A stretch of 64,000 nt of DNA from Paragorgia papillata. Taxonomy: Eukaryota > Cnidaria > Anthozoa > Scleralcyonacea > Coralliidae. The stretch covers positions 187,001-251,000 of the forward strand of contig JAWNZC010000175.1 of NCBI GenBank assembly GCA_035771165.1, given 5' to 3'. This document shows, in pieces, positions 21,801 through 31,417 of the stretch (its first letter is position 1; each line of letters opens with the position of its first letter). Made by a program: the position numbers and the translations under genes. The notes beneath the pieces are model-generated. The model was not told where the DNA came from, did not search any database, and saw only the letters and a program-made list of their open reading frames with translations.

Positions 21801-24800
21801 TCGTAGATTCGAATGTATACGAATCCTTCCAAGACGGCCTCAAACTTGGAAAGCTAGTCACTCAGGCTTTTTGCTTTAAAACGCACTTGCAGGCATAAAT
21901 CGGTTGATTCGCTTACGAGTTTCAGAATGACGAGTAGATCTAAAAAAGTTCATTTCTGTGGTCACTGTAACTGCCAACTAATTTTCTCAATACTATTGCT
22001 CTGCTAGACTACCTGGTTTAGCCAAATGTTTCAAACTTTCGATGCTTTCCGTGCCTTGCCTTGCCTTGCCTTGCCTTCTCTGGTGAAAATCCTTGCAAGG
22101 ATCCTACAAGGATCCTTGCAGGGATCCTTAAAGTGCCTATGTCATCCTCAGGGAGTTTACATATTTATACTAATTGGAACATTCTGAGAAGTTTTGTAAT
22201 ATATCTTCTCAGGGCGAAAATTTCATCTTCGTCGATTTTTTTTGCCGTTAAAATTGACGGAAGTGACGTCGAAAGAGGAATTTGTCTATATGAAAACCAC
22301 TTTACAGATTCCTCTTTTGACGTCACTTCCGTCAACTTTAACAGGAAAAAAATCCATGAAATTTTCGCCTGAGGAGATATATTACAAATTTTCTCAGAAT
22401 GTTCCAATTAGTATAAATAAGTCCCTGAGTATGACATAGGCACTTTAAAGATCCTGTGCCAGAATCCTCAAGTATCTTCAAAGATTTATAAGGGCAAAAT
22501 TGATTTCAACTGGACCTCTGTCACGTGACAGAGCCCGCATTGTAGGTCTGTTATTTCTATAATATATACACATTTATTTCTTTTATAAAATAAGACTAAC
22601 AAATGTGCTGTGATCTCTACAACCAATATTTGCATAGCTTAAATTAATATATATATATATATATATATATTATATAAGTGAGTTTTGGTTCACGAAATGT
22701 TAGAGAGTGCTCAATACCATATATAGATAGAGGAAAATACAAAGTATGAAGTATAGTTTACCTTAAAGTCTTCGCTACAAGAGGTTTCACCCTAAACGGG
22801 ATCATCAGGCGACTGAAAAATATCGGTTAGTGGGCTGCTTAAATGCGTTGGTTGGGGCGTGGGTGTGGGCGTCGAAACGTTGCGCGCATTCCTTTGATTG
22901 TTTAGGTTGTTGATCCGAAATCTGTTTTTGTGCCGACAGGTCGAAACTATTTCTGATCTTTTGTTTAGTAAAAATTGTTTGTCTGCCTTCATGATGAAAA
23001 GTTTTTCGTCCAAACATAAATTGCATCTTTTTTATCCTCCCGTGTAAGAAATTGAGTGTTTTAGTATAGACCAGGTTATGTCGAAACTTTGGGGTTTTTC
23101 TTTTAGATTCCAAATGTATTTCGAAAGTTCCGTCTCATTTGAATACTTTTTATTCTGGAAAGATTTAGTATGGTTACGATATCGCTCTTTAAATGTACTT
23201 GCTGTCATGCCAATGTATTGCTTAGTGATGTTCATGTTGCTTATGGAAATAGATGCCTTGTATACTATGTTGTTTGTCATGCATTGCCCACGTAGGGGGC
23301 AATTGTCCTTAATCCTGCAATTGCAACTGCTTGTAACTATGCTTAGTGGCTTGCTTTTCCTGATTGTGCGTGAATTATGTTTCGTGATAATAGACTTGAC
23401 GTTGTTCATGCAACTATAGCTAATCTTGACTGTGTTTCTGTTAAAAAGTTTGTGAAACTTGTGTCCTGGTGGAAAGTGCTTGTGAATAAGGCTAAGAAAG
23501 TTGCGTCCTATGTTTGTTTTGACATTTTTGTTAAATGGAGGGTTAAAGCAGATGATATTGCGGTGTTTATTTCTGCGTGTTTGCTGTGGTGTGTGTAAAC
23601 TTTTCATCATGAAGGCAGACAAACAATTTTTACTAAACAAAAGATCAGAAATAATTTCGACCTGTCGGCACAAAAAACAGATTTCAGATCAACAACCTAA
23701 ACAATCAAAGGAATGCGCGCAACGTTTCGACGCCCACACCCACGCTCCAAAGGAATGCGCCGGACGTTTCGACGCCCACACCCACGCCCCAACCAACGCA
23801 TTTAAGCAGCCCACTAACCGATATTTTTCAGTCGCCTGATGATCCCGTTTAGGGTGAAACCTCTGGTAGCGAAGACTTTAAGGTAAACTATACTTCATAC
23901 TTTGTATATATATATATATATTATCACAACTTACTTTGTAGAATTTCTACACGATCTAGATCTAATGCGATTTTTGTCCCTTTTGGATTGATAGGGGGGA
24001 TCATTCCATTCATGAATTCTTCATCACTAAACAAGGTTGTCAGAATTTTCAATCCGTATTTTTTTGGATTTTTCGGGTAAGCTGGTATCAACATTAAATG
24101 CTTTCCTTCATACATACATGCCTGTTAAAAGCATTAAAAATAGATAAATACATAAGAAGTGAGGCTACAATGAAGTGTCATGAATTTTTAAATACTGAAG
24201 CAATTCAACCAGTTTGAGCGAATCATTCATGCATAAAAACCCAATAATTTGATGTATAGACTGCTTTTTTAATATTATTTCATTTGAATTACTAGTAAAC
24301 TTACTGGATCACTTGAACATTCTACATTTTCTTCAGCACTAGCAAATGTTGACTCAAGAGCCTCTGGCTTTAAAACATAGTACAACATAATATAAATATT
24401 TCCATTACTATAGACCCCCTTGAATATTGACATAAATTTATCAAAACCACTTGGGATCAATTCAAATATAATTCAACCTCTCCTTTACGTTTTAACCGTT
24501 AGCGGTACATAGAATTGCTTCGTTCTTTAAAAAAACCCAACTAAATTTATTAATTGAGCAATAATTTAGTTCATAGGCGATAACTCTGACCCTTTAAATG
24601 CCTAATTGAGCGTGATTTTATCGCTAGGTTTGCGGAGGGTATACTTGAATTGAACCACCACTTACCAAAAAAATCTAAAAATCTACTTTACCAGTTGCAT
24701 GCAACCGATGCAAGTATACCATTATTATACATGCTGGAAAAGCAGATTAACTATTAATAATTGGTCTCACATATGTTATCATTGTAGCACCCACTTTCGT

Positions 24801-27800
24801 ATTCTGTAGATTATGTATACTATATGTACTATATAATACATATTAATCCCAGGCTCCCTGGCTCAGATCCCGCTTAAATTTTGGCCGTGTAAACAGCCCT
24901 TAAGTAATATAATCTCAACCTCTTACTTTTCTTTGCTTTTGTGTGTTCCCAATTTCAATCATTTCTGGCGTTGACACAAAACTGTGTGGATTGGCAGGAC
25001 TTGAAACAGTTGTTGCGTGGTGGGTTATGTTCCTCCTAACCAAAGGAAAAAGATTCCCAACATTTTTGGCAATATCTTTCACATCTCAATGTAATAAGTC
25101 AACCTAAACACAAAATGTCAAGAGAAAGCAAACGTTAATGCTTTTAAAATGTTATTTATAATAATTGAGGAGTTGACAACAAATTGTTTTTCTACAATAA
25201 CTTGTTCTGCAAAAACTTGTATTTCATTGTATTAAATTAAATATGTACACACATATAAAAGAATACCTTCTTGTGCAGCTGTTCAATTATTTCGCTTTCG
25301 TTTGTGAAGTTGTGATCACTAGCTGAGGATGTTGGACTAAAATTACTTTGTTCTTTGTCTCTAGCAACAGGAAAAACGGCTGCCTGCATTAAGCTCATCT
25401 AATTGATATAAGACTATAAAACGTAAACAATTTGTGCTAGTACCTTTTTTTCAAGAAGACATCCAATTTATTTTTTTCGGACTTTATCTTATCTGATAAA
25501 AAATAAATGTTCTACTTGTTAATAAGGGGCAACTAACAATTTTAATTTTATATTGTGTACTTATTTAGCATGACCACATCAGCATTGCTGTAATTTTATT
25601 GCGTTTAAATAAATGCTTTATTATAAGCATTTACTCTGCCAACCCATGAGTAACATTTTTTCTTTAATTGGCCATAAGATTACCTGTTATTCCCCCAGTG
25701 AAGTTTTCTTGCAAATGACAAAGTACATACTAACATAGTTTACTATATTTGTCATGCTCCCTTGATGAAGAAAAGGGTAAAATCTAAGCAACTACCACCC
25801 TGGTTGAATAGTGACATTTTACACCACATGCGCTTGAGATTTAAAGCACGGGCCAAATCAAATATCCTTGCCAACGTTATTTACAAACGACTTCGGAATG
25901 CAGTCGTCAAAATGATCGCTAATGCAAAATCAGCATATATTAAGGACGAAATTGAATCTAATTTGAATAACCCAAGGAAATTATGGAAAACACTCAAACG
26001 TGTTGTACCTACCAAGCCCGCTTCATCAATGCCCTCTTTTATAGAAGTTGACGGCCATCAAATATCTGATCCTATGGCCATAGCAAACACGTTCAACAAA
26101 TATTTTATTGAATCACAGGCGTCCACAATTCCCACCTCGTGTTTTGACGAGAATGCTCAAAATCTGATCAAGCAGCGCCTGCAAAACTTTGTTAATGATA
26201 GTATTGATGAGTCGTTACAATTTTCTATACCAGAAATCAGTAGAAATCAAGTCGAACAGGACTTTAGGAAAATTGCTTCAAATAAAGCTACTGGTATTGA
26301 TGCAATCGGCATTAAGGTCTTAAAGATGGCATTGCCAGCAATTGTGCCAAGTCTAACGCATATTTATAATGCGAGTATCACAACCGGAAATTTTCCGGTA
26401 AAGTTTAAGCAAGCAAAATTATGTCCAATTTACAAGAAAGAAAGTGTACATGAAAGAAACAATTATAGACCGATCTCTGTTCTTTCTATTATATCCAAAC
26501 CTTTAGAACGTCACGTTGCTACTTCTTATCTTGAATACCTCGATTCTCATGGACTCCTTTATCGTTACCAGTCTGCATACCGACCACATCACTCATGCGA
26601 GACTGCTTTACTCAATCTGACGGACAATTGGCTTAAAGCCATGGATAGGAGTAACCTGGTTGGAGTGATTTTGCTTGATCTTAGTAAAGCGTTTGATCTC
26701 GTAGATCATGATATCCTGTTGTCCAAAATATCAGTCTACCAAGGTAGTGCTGTTTCTATGAAATGGTTTAAATCATACTTGTCGGAACGCTCTCAAATCT
26801 GTTCCGTAGCTGGGTCATTATCTGCACCACTTACTCCATCTTGTGGTATCCCTCAGGGATCAATACTTGGTCCCGTTTTGTTCTAGAATAATCAATAAAA
26901 TGTGTCCACAGTATTTTGATAACTATGTAAGTTATGTTAAGAATCGGCATGAATATTGTACTAGAGCATCTTCTAATAACAAATTAGTTGTACCGAAATG
27001 CCGTACAAGAACCGGACTTCGCTGTTTCCATGCTAGTGCCGCTCGTCTCTGGAATGAACTTAATGTGGATAGTATGAATATTAGTGGTTTGGGTAACTTT
27101 AAAAAACACTTAGTTAATAAAATACTTTTAGTAAACGAAAGTTGTGATCATTTTCAGGTCACACAGACATTCTAATTGAAATATGTAGATATTGTAATTT
27201 AAACTATTTATATTTTTGGACCACAATGTAAAATACTGGTTTACCAGTAATCTGTGTAATCCTTTAATAAAGTTCATAAGTTCATAAGATTGTTCCAAGC
27301 TACACTGATGAGCTGTTGTACAGCGAAACACCGTGTCTGAACTATGTACGCTCCTTCACTTCGGTGTTGTTGAGCACTCTGTGAAGTTGTCCTGGGTACC
27401 TATTAGCGATAATGCAACGCTCACTACCCTTGTGGAAGTTTGAGCACTCTGGGCCCATGCGCACTTCACGCTATCTGAATGTACTTCACCGATGCTGTCC
27501 CACATGCGGTTGTCACCGACGATCGCATGTGTATAAGTAATTGATGAAATTCATTCAGATTGTTCCAAGCTACACTGATGAGCTGTTGTACAGCGAAACA
27601 CCGTGTCTGTAGATTGAACTATGTACGCTCCTTCACTTCGGTGTTGTTGAGCACTCTGAGGTTGTCGTGGGTACCTATTAGCGATAATGCAACGCTCACT
27701 ACCCTTGTGGAAGTTTGAGAACTCTGGGCCCATGCGCACTTCATGCTATCTGAATGTACTTCACCGATGCTGTCCCACATGCGGTTGTCACCGATGATCG

Positions 27801-29066
27801 CATGTGTATAAGTAATTGATGAAATTCATTCAGATTGTTCCAAGCTACACTGATGAGCTGTTGTACAGCGAAACACCGTGTATGTAGATTGAACTATGTA
27901 CGCTCCTTCACTTCGGTGTTGTTGAGCACTCTGTGAAGTTGTCGTGGGTACCTATTAGCGATAATGCAACGCTCACTACCCTTGTGGAAGTTTGAGCACT
28001 CTGGGCCCATGCGCACTTCACGCTATCTGAATGTACTTCACCGATGCTGTCCCACATGCGGTTGTCACCGACGATCGCATGTGTATAAGTAATTGATGAA
28101 ATTCATTCAGATTGTTCCAAGCTACACTGATGAGCTGTTGTACAGCGAAACACTGTGTCTGTAGATTGAACTATATATATATATATATATAGTAAAAGTA
28201 TTATCAAAATGATATTTATCTAAAATTATATATATGTATATAGTAAAAGTATTATCAAAATGATATTTTGTAACAATCATGCATATTACATTACTTAAAG
28301 AAAAATTAAAAAGAAATACCCCACACGGTGAACATTCTTCAGCGGAGCTGCAATCTTCTGCATCATCATTTTCCATAATTTGAAAAGACTTTTCAAAAGA
28401 TTTAATCTTTTTTTGGCAATAAGACAGACTTCCTAGAGTGTTTCAATCAGTAAAAAAGAATAATTAAAAACCATCAAGTTAAGGATGCTATTAGTCGCCA
28501 ATTCGTCATGAAGATATTACGACATAACAGCTTACAACTTTTACATTATTATTTCTAACACTGTCCTATTAACTCTTTCCTGTCCGGAGTGGTCTTTGGT
28601 ATTTTATTCTGGCTAACACCAGAAGATTTTATTCACCTCTGGGAATGAGTTATAAACTATCTCTCTATAAACTCTTAATCGTCGTAGTCGAGATAACTAT
28701 TATATTGATGTAGGACTATTTACAGTTTTTCCATGTCTGGCTTCCTTGTTACAATTTAAAAAGTGCATGATTTGTAAACAAACACGCATTCCAATATACA
28801 ATATACATTTTCCGTTACTTCATAGTTGTTAAACCTCCAGAATCTTAAAAAACACAATTACATTAATAGCTTTAGATTTATCACAATCATTTGAATGGCC
28901 GATTTCAGCATAATCTTTTCAAATTCCTATGATCTTGATTAAAAAAATCGTATAATTACCTGATGTCTTGAGCCACCAGGCCTGCCTGGCCCATGTTTGA
29001 GTGTATCTGAGATGTATTCCTCTGTTTTCAGCTCATTAACCTTCTGGTGGCATTTCATACACGCTT
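18833..29066 (-). CDS. BEN-domain plus PHD-like protein, multi-exon gene with transposon-filled introns
   Basis: Proposed exons, in transcript order: 28960-29066 (CMKCHQKVNE...GPGRPGGSRHQ), about 28328-28394, 25267-25383, about 24927-25085, 24305-24367, 23935-24121, 19083-19311 and 18833-18989. Most have GT and AG ends. Phases match at 24927/24367 (0), 24305/24121 (0), 23935/19311 (1) and 19083/18989 (2). Two earlier junctions are approximate, and the first exon was not resolved. Exon 23935-24121 carries a BEN-like segment (LTTLFSDEEFMNG...LDLDRVE). The last exon carries a PHD-like finger (ECNKCGNWQHTKC...YYCSDC) lacking one expected N-terminal Cys. Introns host a LINE, hammerhead satellite, PLE, copia and MITE. 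BEN and PHD suggest chromatin binding. A single transcript is an inference. Confidence 0.5.
19477..19603. repeat. Inverted repeat next to copia relic
   Basis: AGAATAAAACAGACCACGAA... (19477-19522) recurs as its reverse complement at 19560-19603 with one mismatch, around a 38-bp spacer. It lies at the 3' end of the copia relic and may be a small foldback. Confidence 0.75.
19614..21120 (-). CDS. Ty1/copia-type pol relic (RT + RNase H)
   Basis: Minus strand, in three frames. 21098-20720 has the copia RT start (YKARLVAQGY.Q..GVDYEEVFSPVAR, VHQMDVKTAFLNG, GLKQSARCWN). 20743-20558 has the catalytic block (AVYVDDDIP). 20330-19614 has RNase H (GFSDADWAGD, KSTTEAEYVAL). Frame breaks near 20715 and an in-frame stop near 20420 make it inactive. 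Protease and integrase are missing and no LTR was found, so it is truncated at both ends. The C-terminus carries an unusual 12-residue repeat (see 19792-19940). Confidence 0.85.
19792..19940. repeat. 36-bp tandem repeat inside copia C-terminus
   Basis: Four copies of a 36-bp unit (GGTATGGGTTTGGGTGTAAG...). In the copia minus-strand frame they encode repeated T-P-K-P-I-P-T-V-T-A-T-L. The unit is a multiple of three, so the frame is kept. Confidence 0.9.
21265..21861 (-). pseudogene. hAT-type transposase C-terminal fragment
   Basis: Two minus-strand frames. The second (21564-21265) encodes a block of the kind near hAT C-termini (MKSRFADHKDLYEEVACFDP, then LREELVSFVSNYAQLK and an acidic tail). 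The first (21861-21613) encodes a helical segment placed as expected upstream of it. The break between them at ~21570-21610 destroys the frame. Assignment to hAT rests on motif style only. Confidence 0.5.
22040..22500. repeat. (CCTTG)n tract and AAGGATCC palindrome array
   Basis: (CCTTG)n at 22050-22077 is followed by CTGGTGAAAATCCTTGC and overlapping palindromes centred on GGATCC (AAGGATCCTACAAGGATCC). A TTAA-type MITE (22132-22444) interrupts the array, which resumes at 22449 (AGATCCTGTGCC). A larger array with the same CTGGTGAAAA end and adjacent pentanucleotide tract lies at 45770-46300. Confidence 0.75.
22132..22444. mobile_element. 313-bp MITE flanked by TTAA
   Basis: TIRs begin AGTGCCTATGTCATCCTCAG and extend with mismatches over most of the element, so it folds almost end to end. 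TTAA flanks both sides (22128-22131 and 22445-22448). Deleting the element with one TTAA leaves a continuous GGATCC-type array. TTAA targets are known for piggyBac and Kolobok groups. No coding capacity. Confidence 0.88.
22765..22815 (-). ncRNA. Hammerhead-like motif, PLE family 2 (left copy)
   Basis: The minus strand carries the same core as 16495-16550 (CUGAUGA at forward 22802-22808, GAAA, GUA). Stem III is weaker (ACC/UGU). The U-U pair at the base of stem II is again present. Confidence 0.5.
23828..23880 (+). ncRNA. Hammerhead-like motif, PLE family 2 (right copy)
   Basis: CUGAUGA at 23836-23842, CCC/GGG stem II, GAAA, ACC/GGU stem III and GUA. Identical core to 16495-16550 and inverted relative to 22765-22815. 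Confidence 0.5.
24368..24926. other. Intron of the BEN/PHD gene, nothing else seen
   Basis: AT-rich intronic sequence between the proposed exons ending at 24927 and starting at 24367. No repeat identified. Confidence 0.35.
25755..27287 (+). mobile_element. CR1/L2-like non-LTR retrotransposon, 5'-truncated with internal deletion
   Basis: The element lacks its 5' endonuclease region. It ends with a short repeat tail (TTCATAAGTTCATAAG at 27272-27287), as CR1/L2-type LINEs do. The hammerhead satellite begins immediately at 27288. It lies within a proposed BEN-gene intron, antisense to the gene. Confidence 0.8.
25762..27172 (+). CDS. LINE reverse transcriptase (partial) and C-terminal domain
   Basis: 25762-26884 encodes RT blocks: KATGIDAIGIKVLK, LCPIYKKES...NNYRPISVLS, YQSAYRPHHSCETA, GVILLDLSKAFDLVDH (catalytic Asp) and PQGSILGPVLF. 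The frame stops directly after this, and the YADD block is absent. 26890-27172 encodes the usual C-terminal tail (TRTGLRCFHASAARLWNELN) in another frame. An internal deletion therefore removed the palm catalytic box. Non-functional. Confidence 0.85.
27291..27350 (+). ncRNA. Hammerhead ribozyme, satellite unit 1 (stem I degraded)
   Basis: Core CUGAUGA, GCUGU/ACAGC stem II with UGU loop, GAAA and GUC are intact. A deletion after the cleavage site removed most of the 3' strand of stem I (GUC/UGAACU instead of GUC/UGUAG), so this copy is probably inactive. Confidence 0.75.
27560..27620 (+). ncRNA. Hammerhead ribozyme, satellite unit 2 (complete)
   Basis: Stem I CUACA/UGUAG extends past an internal mismatch with further pairing (GUUCCAA with UUGAAC). 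The core is CUGAUGA; stem II is GCUGU/ACAGC with loop UGU. Then come GAAA, a very short stem III ACA/UGU with loop CCG, and cleavage after GUC at 27607. Every invariant position is present. Such a short stem III usually favours cleavage in dimeric form, which fits a tandem repeat. Confidence 0.92.
27834..27895 (+). ncRNA. Hammerhead ribozyme, satellite unit 3
   Basis: As unit 2, but the cleavage triplet is GUA instead of GUC, which still fits the NUH rule. Stem I CUACA/UGUAG and stem II are unchanged. Confidence 0.88.
28111..28172 (+). ncRNA. Hammerhead ribozyme, satellite unit 4
   Basis: Complete core with a C-to-U change in the stem III loop (CACUGUGUC). Stem I CUACA/UGUAG is present. The unit is cut off soon after by a (TA)n tract. 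Confidence 0.85.
28173..28270. repeat. (TA)n and a 33-bp direct repeat
   Basis: ATAGTAAAAGTATTATCAAA with the next 12 bp occurs twice (from about 28189 and 28236), each preceded by (TA)n. Probably slippage at the satellite border. Confidence 0.8.
28585..28660. repeat. Dispersed repeat related to the 1-kb minisatellite
   Basis: Contains TATTTTATTCTGGCTAACAC and CCAGAAGATTTTATTCACC, matching the unit expanded at 1017-1292. A weaker copy (GATTTTACTCTCTAAAGGGG) lies near 53897. Confidence 0.6.
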
Positions 29067-29199
29067 CTGCATAAAAGAGAAAATGAAGATGAAAAAGCAG
29101 TCGCAGTGGTTTCTTCTTTTTCATTGCGTCCACTTTGTCCGTGTGGGCGAACAGTCCTAGAAAATCGCACTGCTTTGGCAAACTTGCACGTGCAAGGTG

Positions 29200-29930
29200 A
29201 ACATTGAGGCATTGTTTGTATAAAGGGCGAGAATGATCACTTTAAACTTACTTATGATTACATTGTATAGATTTAAAGATATTTTCCCCTTCCAACCTTT
29301 AAAACTATACAATGACCACAGCTTGTTCGTTCCAACCTTGGACATGATTCGTCAAATAGTGTCGCTACACATGTGGCCACTCTGTGCAGCAAGATAATTA
29401 ACCTGTGAAAAAAGAAAATCACATTTGAAACAAATCAAAGGAAACTGTTGTTTTAGCTCGTATATATACTTCAGCTTCAATGTTTCTTCTCACTTAACGA
29501 CTAAGGTCTCTTAAGCGCAATAGCGTAGCGTCTGGCTGCTATTAATAGCTCAAAATGCGGACAAACAAACCAAATTTGAATCACAAATTATTGCAAATGA
29601 GTTATTTTCAAGTCTCCAATGGCTTTGGCAGGACATCCTCTAAAACCACATCACCTGTTTCCCCAGTGGCTGTGCTTTGCCGCCTCAAATGAATAAGGAT
29701 ATCCTCTTGGTTCTCGATTATGGAATCTAGCTAACGAGTCTGGAACACTGTGAAAAAATATAAAATTTTTATTTAAGAAATAAAAAACGTGTCGCGTGCG
29801 ATTATAAAGAAATAACGGCACGAGAGACGCGTGTAACACACGAGGCGAGGCACACTCACGTGACTCTGTAGCCAATCAGAGCGTGTGTTATTACTAATTT
29901 ACTTCCGGTTATTTTATAAAATGGATCAAG
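29200..29930. other. Upstream of the BEN/PHD gene; first exon not resolved
   Basis: Minus-strand open frames near 29185-29067 run into the 28960-29066 exon without a clear start. They may include the true first exon. A CpG-containing stretch at 29800-29880 is a candidate promoter. No repeat identified. Confidence 0.3.
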
Positions 29931-29954
29931 ATCACTGCCAAAATGTGGAGCTGA

Positions 29955-30120
29955 GGTCGAATAACAGCATTCGGACAAGTAATCCGAAGGTCACACTCAC
30001 AGGTTCAAATCCCAGCCAAGTAGAGTTTTCTCTACTTGTCCAGTATGGTTCATCACTCGGAGTAACACCTCATTATTATTCTCCACCCAAGTTCACTGTC
30101 CCACAATAATTGTTCGAAAT
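29955..30120 (+). mobile_element. tRNA-derived SINE, copy A (5'-degenerate)
   Basis: Contains AGTAATCCGAAGGTCAC and a B box (AGGTTCAAATCCC), then a ~110-bp body (TTTCTCTACTTGTCCAG, TCACTCGGAGTAACA, CCAAGTTCACTGTCCCA) shared with copy B. The A box region is degraded. Confidence 0.8.
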
Positions 30121-30225
30121 CGTCATGTACAGTATGAAGACTGTTGCCTAGATATTGAAGAAACTAGTCTGTTTTGAAATATCAAATAGTCCAAGTACTG
30201 TCATTCGACCTTCAGCTCCCAACTT

Positions 30226-30384
30226 GACATGTAACTCAGTTGGTAGAGCATTGGACTAGTAAACCGAAAGTCGCAGGTTCAAGTAGACGTTTCTCTACTT
30301 GTCCAGCATGGTTCGTCACTCGGAGTAACATCTCATTATTATTCTACACCCAAGTTCACTGTCCCATAATAATCGTTCGAAACT
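30226..30384 (+). mobile_element. tRNA-Thr-derived SINE, copy B
   Basis: The head TAACTCAGTTGGTAGAGCAT (A box) is followed by an anticodon loop CTAGTAA (AGT, threonine) and GCAGGTTCAAG (B box). The body is the same as copy A. The acceptor stem is absent and the T arm is broken, so this is a SINE and not a tRNA gene. Confidence 0.85.
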
Positions 30385-31129
30385 GACCAAATTGTAAGGT
30401 TAGAAAGACACTACAGTATTTACTATTAGAAAACCAAACATAGCGCGCTTCGCTTTTTTTGAAGCTGATCACAAGTATGTCCATCATGCCTATATTATAT
30501 TTATTTATAAAACTACAATTCTTCCTTCAGATGCTTTATATTGCGACCAGCCACAAATTTTTAGACTGGTCATATTGTGGCATGCATGACTGGTCACCTT
30601 GACTGGCACCGCATGCATCATTGTTAAAGGTCAACTATACCGTTTGAGGTTATTATATTTTCTGTTAAATTCGAAAACGTTTATTCCAAAACCGAAGAAA
30701 AAATTAAAATCGGTCACTCGGTTCTGTTTTTATGTTCTGTCAAAGATCGAGTTTTGGCCATTTTTCGGAACCATATTTAAATAACGACCGCGTTGAAAGG
30801 TAGCCTGGCACTAGCAAACTTGTGACGTCATACCGGTAAAATCGAGCTCGCTTCGGCAAAAGGCTACAACATTGTCAACATGCTAACCAGAAGAGTTTTT
30901 CGAAAAGATACCCGACCACAAGTTCGACTCCACGACTTATCAAGAATGGCTTTGGTATTTTAGCTTACCAAACGGTACAGCCGTACAACGGGTTTTCGCA
31001 AGAAAAACACTACGCCTAGTAGGCCAAAGTCACCTGGAGGGGAAGAAGGGTACGATTTATTTTTGTCTTGATAAGACAAAACTATTGAGTTTTAAACTAT
31101 ATCAGAAGTCTGGATATACATATACAAAT

Positions 31130-31400
31130 GAGGTGTCAATTCAGGGGTTTCCGGGGTCAATGAAACAGATGCTGGTCATGGCATGTTGCTCAGGTCACCA
31201 ATTTCCAAGATGGCGGCCAAATTTCAAAATGGCCGCCAAAAAAAAGGAAATTTCGTATATGTGGCTGTGAAAATCGGAAATGAACAAATGAGGTGTCAAT
31301 TCAGGGGTTTCTGGGGTCACTGAAATAGATGCTGGTCAAGGCATTTTGCTCAGGTCACCCATTTCCAAGATGGCGGCCAATACTACAATACGATATTATG
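31130..31400. repeat. Left internal inverted/direct repeat of the 7-kb element
   Basis: Two direct copies of an AATGAGGTGTCAATTCAGGG...CAAGATGGCGGCC block lie here, at about 31127-31230 and 31285-31380. The reverse complement is at 36830-37080, also partly doubled. These are plausible transposase-binding or sub-terminal repeats. Confidence 0.8.
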
Positions 31401-31417
31401 ACAGAAATTTGGATATA

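Larger units (their letters stand above)
22731..23912. mobile_element. Head-to-head Penelope-like element copies (family 2)
   Basis: The left copy (minus, 23600-22731) carries the PLE region between RT and endonuclease, then the Cys cluster and GIY-YIG block, with a frame break near 23040. The right copy (plus, 23600-23912) repeats only the last ~310 bp in opposite orientation. The outer ends are thus inverted repeats of about 300 bp (CAAAGTATGAAGTATAGTTT in the left arm). Short (TA)n tracts lie at both ends (22647-22672 and 23905-23921). The arrangement matches known Penelope pseudo-LTR/inverted structures. It lies in the putative BEN-gene intron. Confidence 0.85.
27288..28172 (+). repeat. 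Tandem ~275-bp satellite carrying a hammerhead ribozyme in every unit
   Basis: Three full units and a partial fourth; the CUGAUGA core recurs at 27305, 27575, 27850 and 28127 (periods 270, 275 and 277). Units are over 95% alike by eye; differences are small indels and point changes. The last unit is truncated into a (TA)n tract. Size, tandem arrangement and hammerhead match animal retrozyme-like circular-RNA elements described in other metazoans. Confidence 0.92.

Noticed and set aside
30226..30300. Functional tRNA-Thr gene
   Set aside because: A and B boxes are present, but the acceptor stem is absent, the anticodon stem is mismatched and a SINE body follows.
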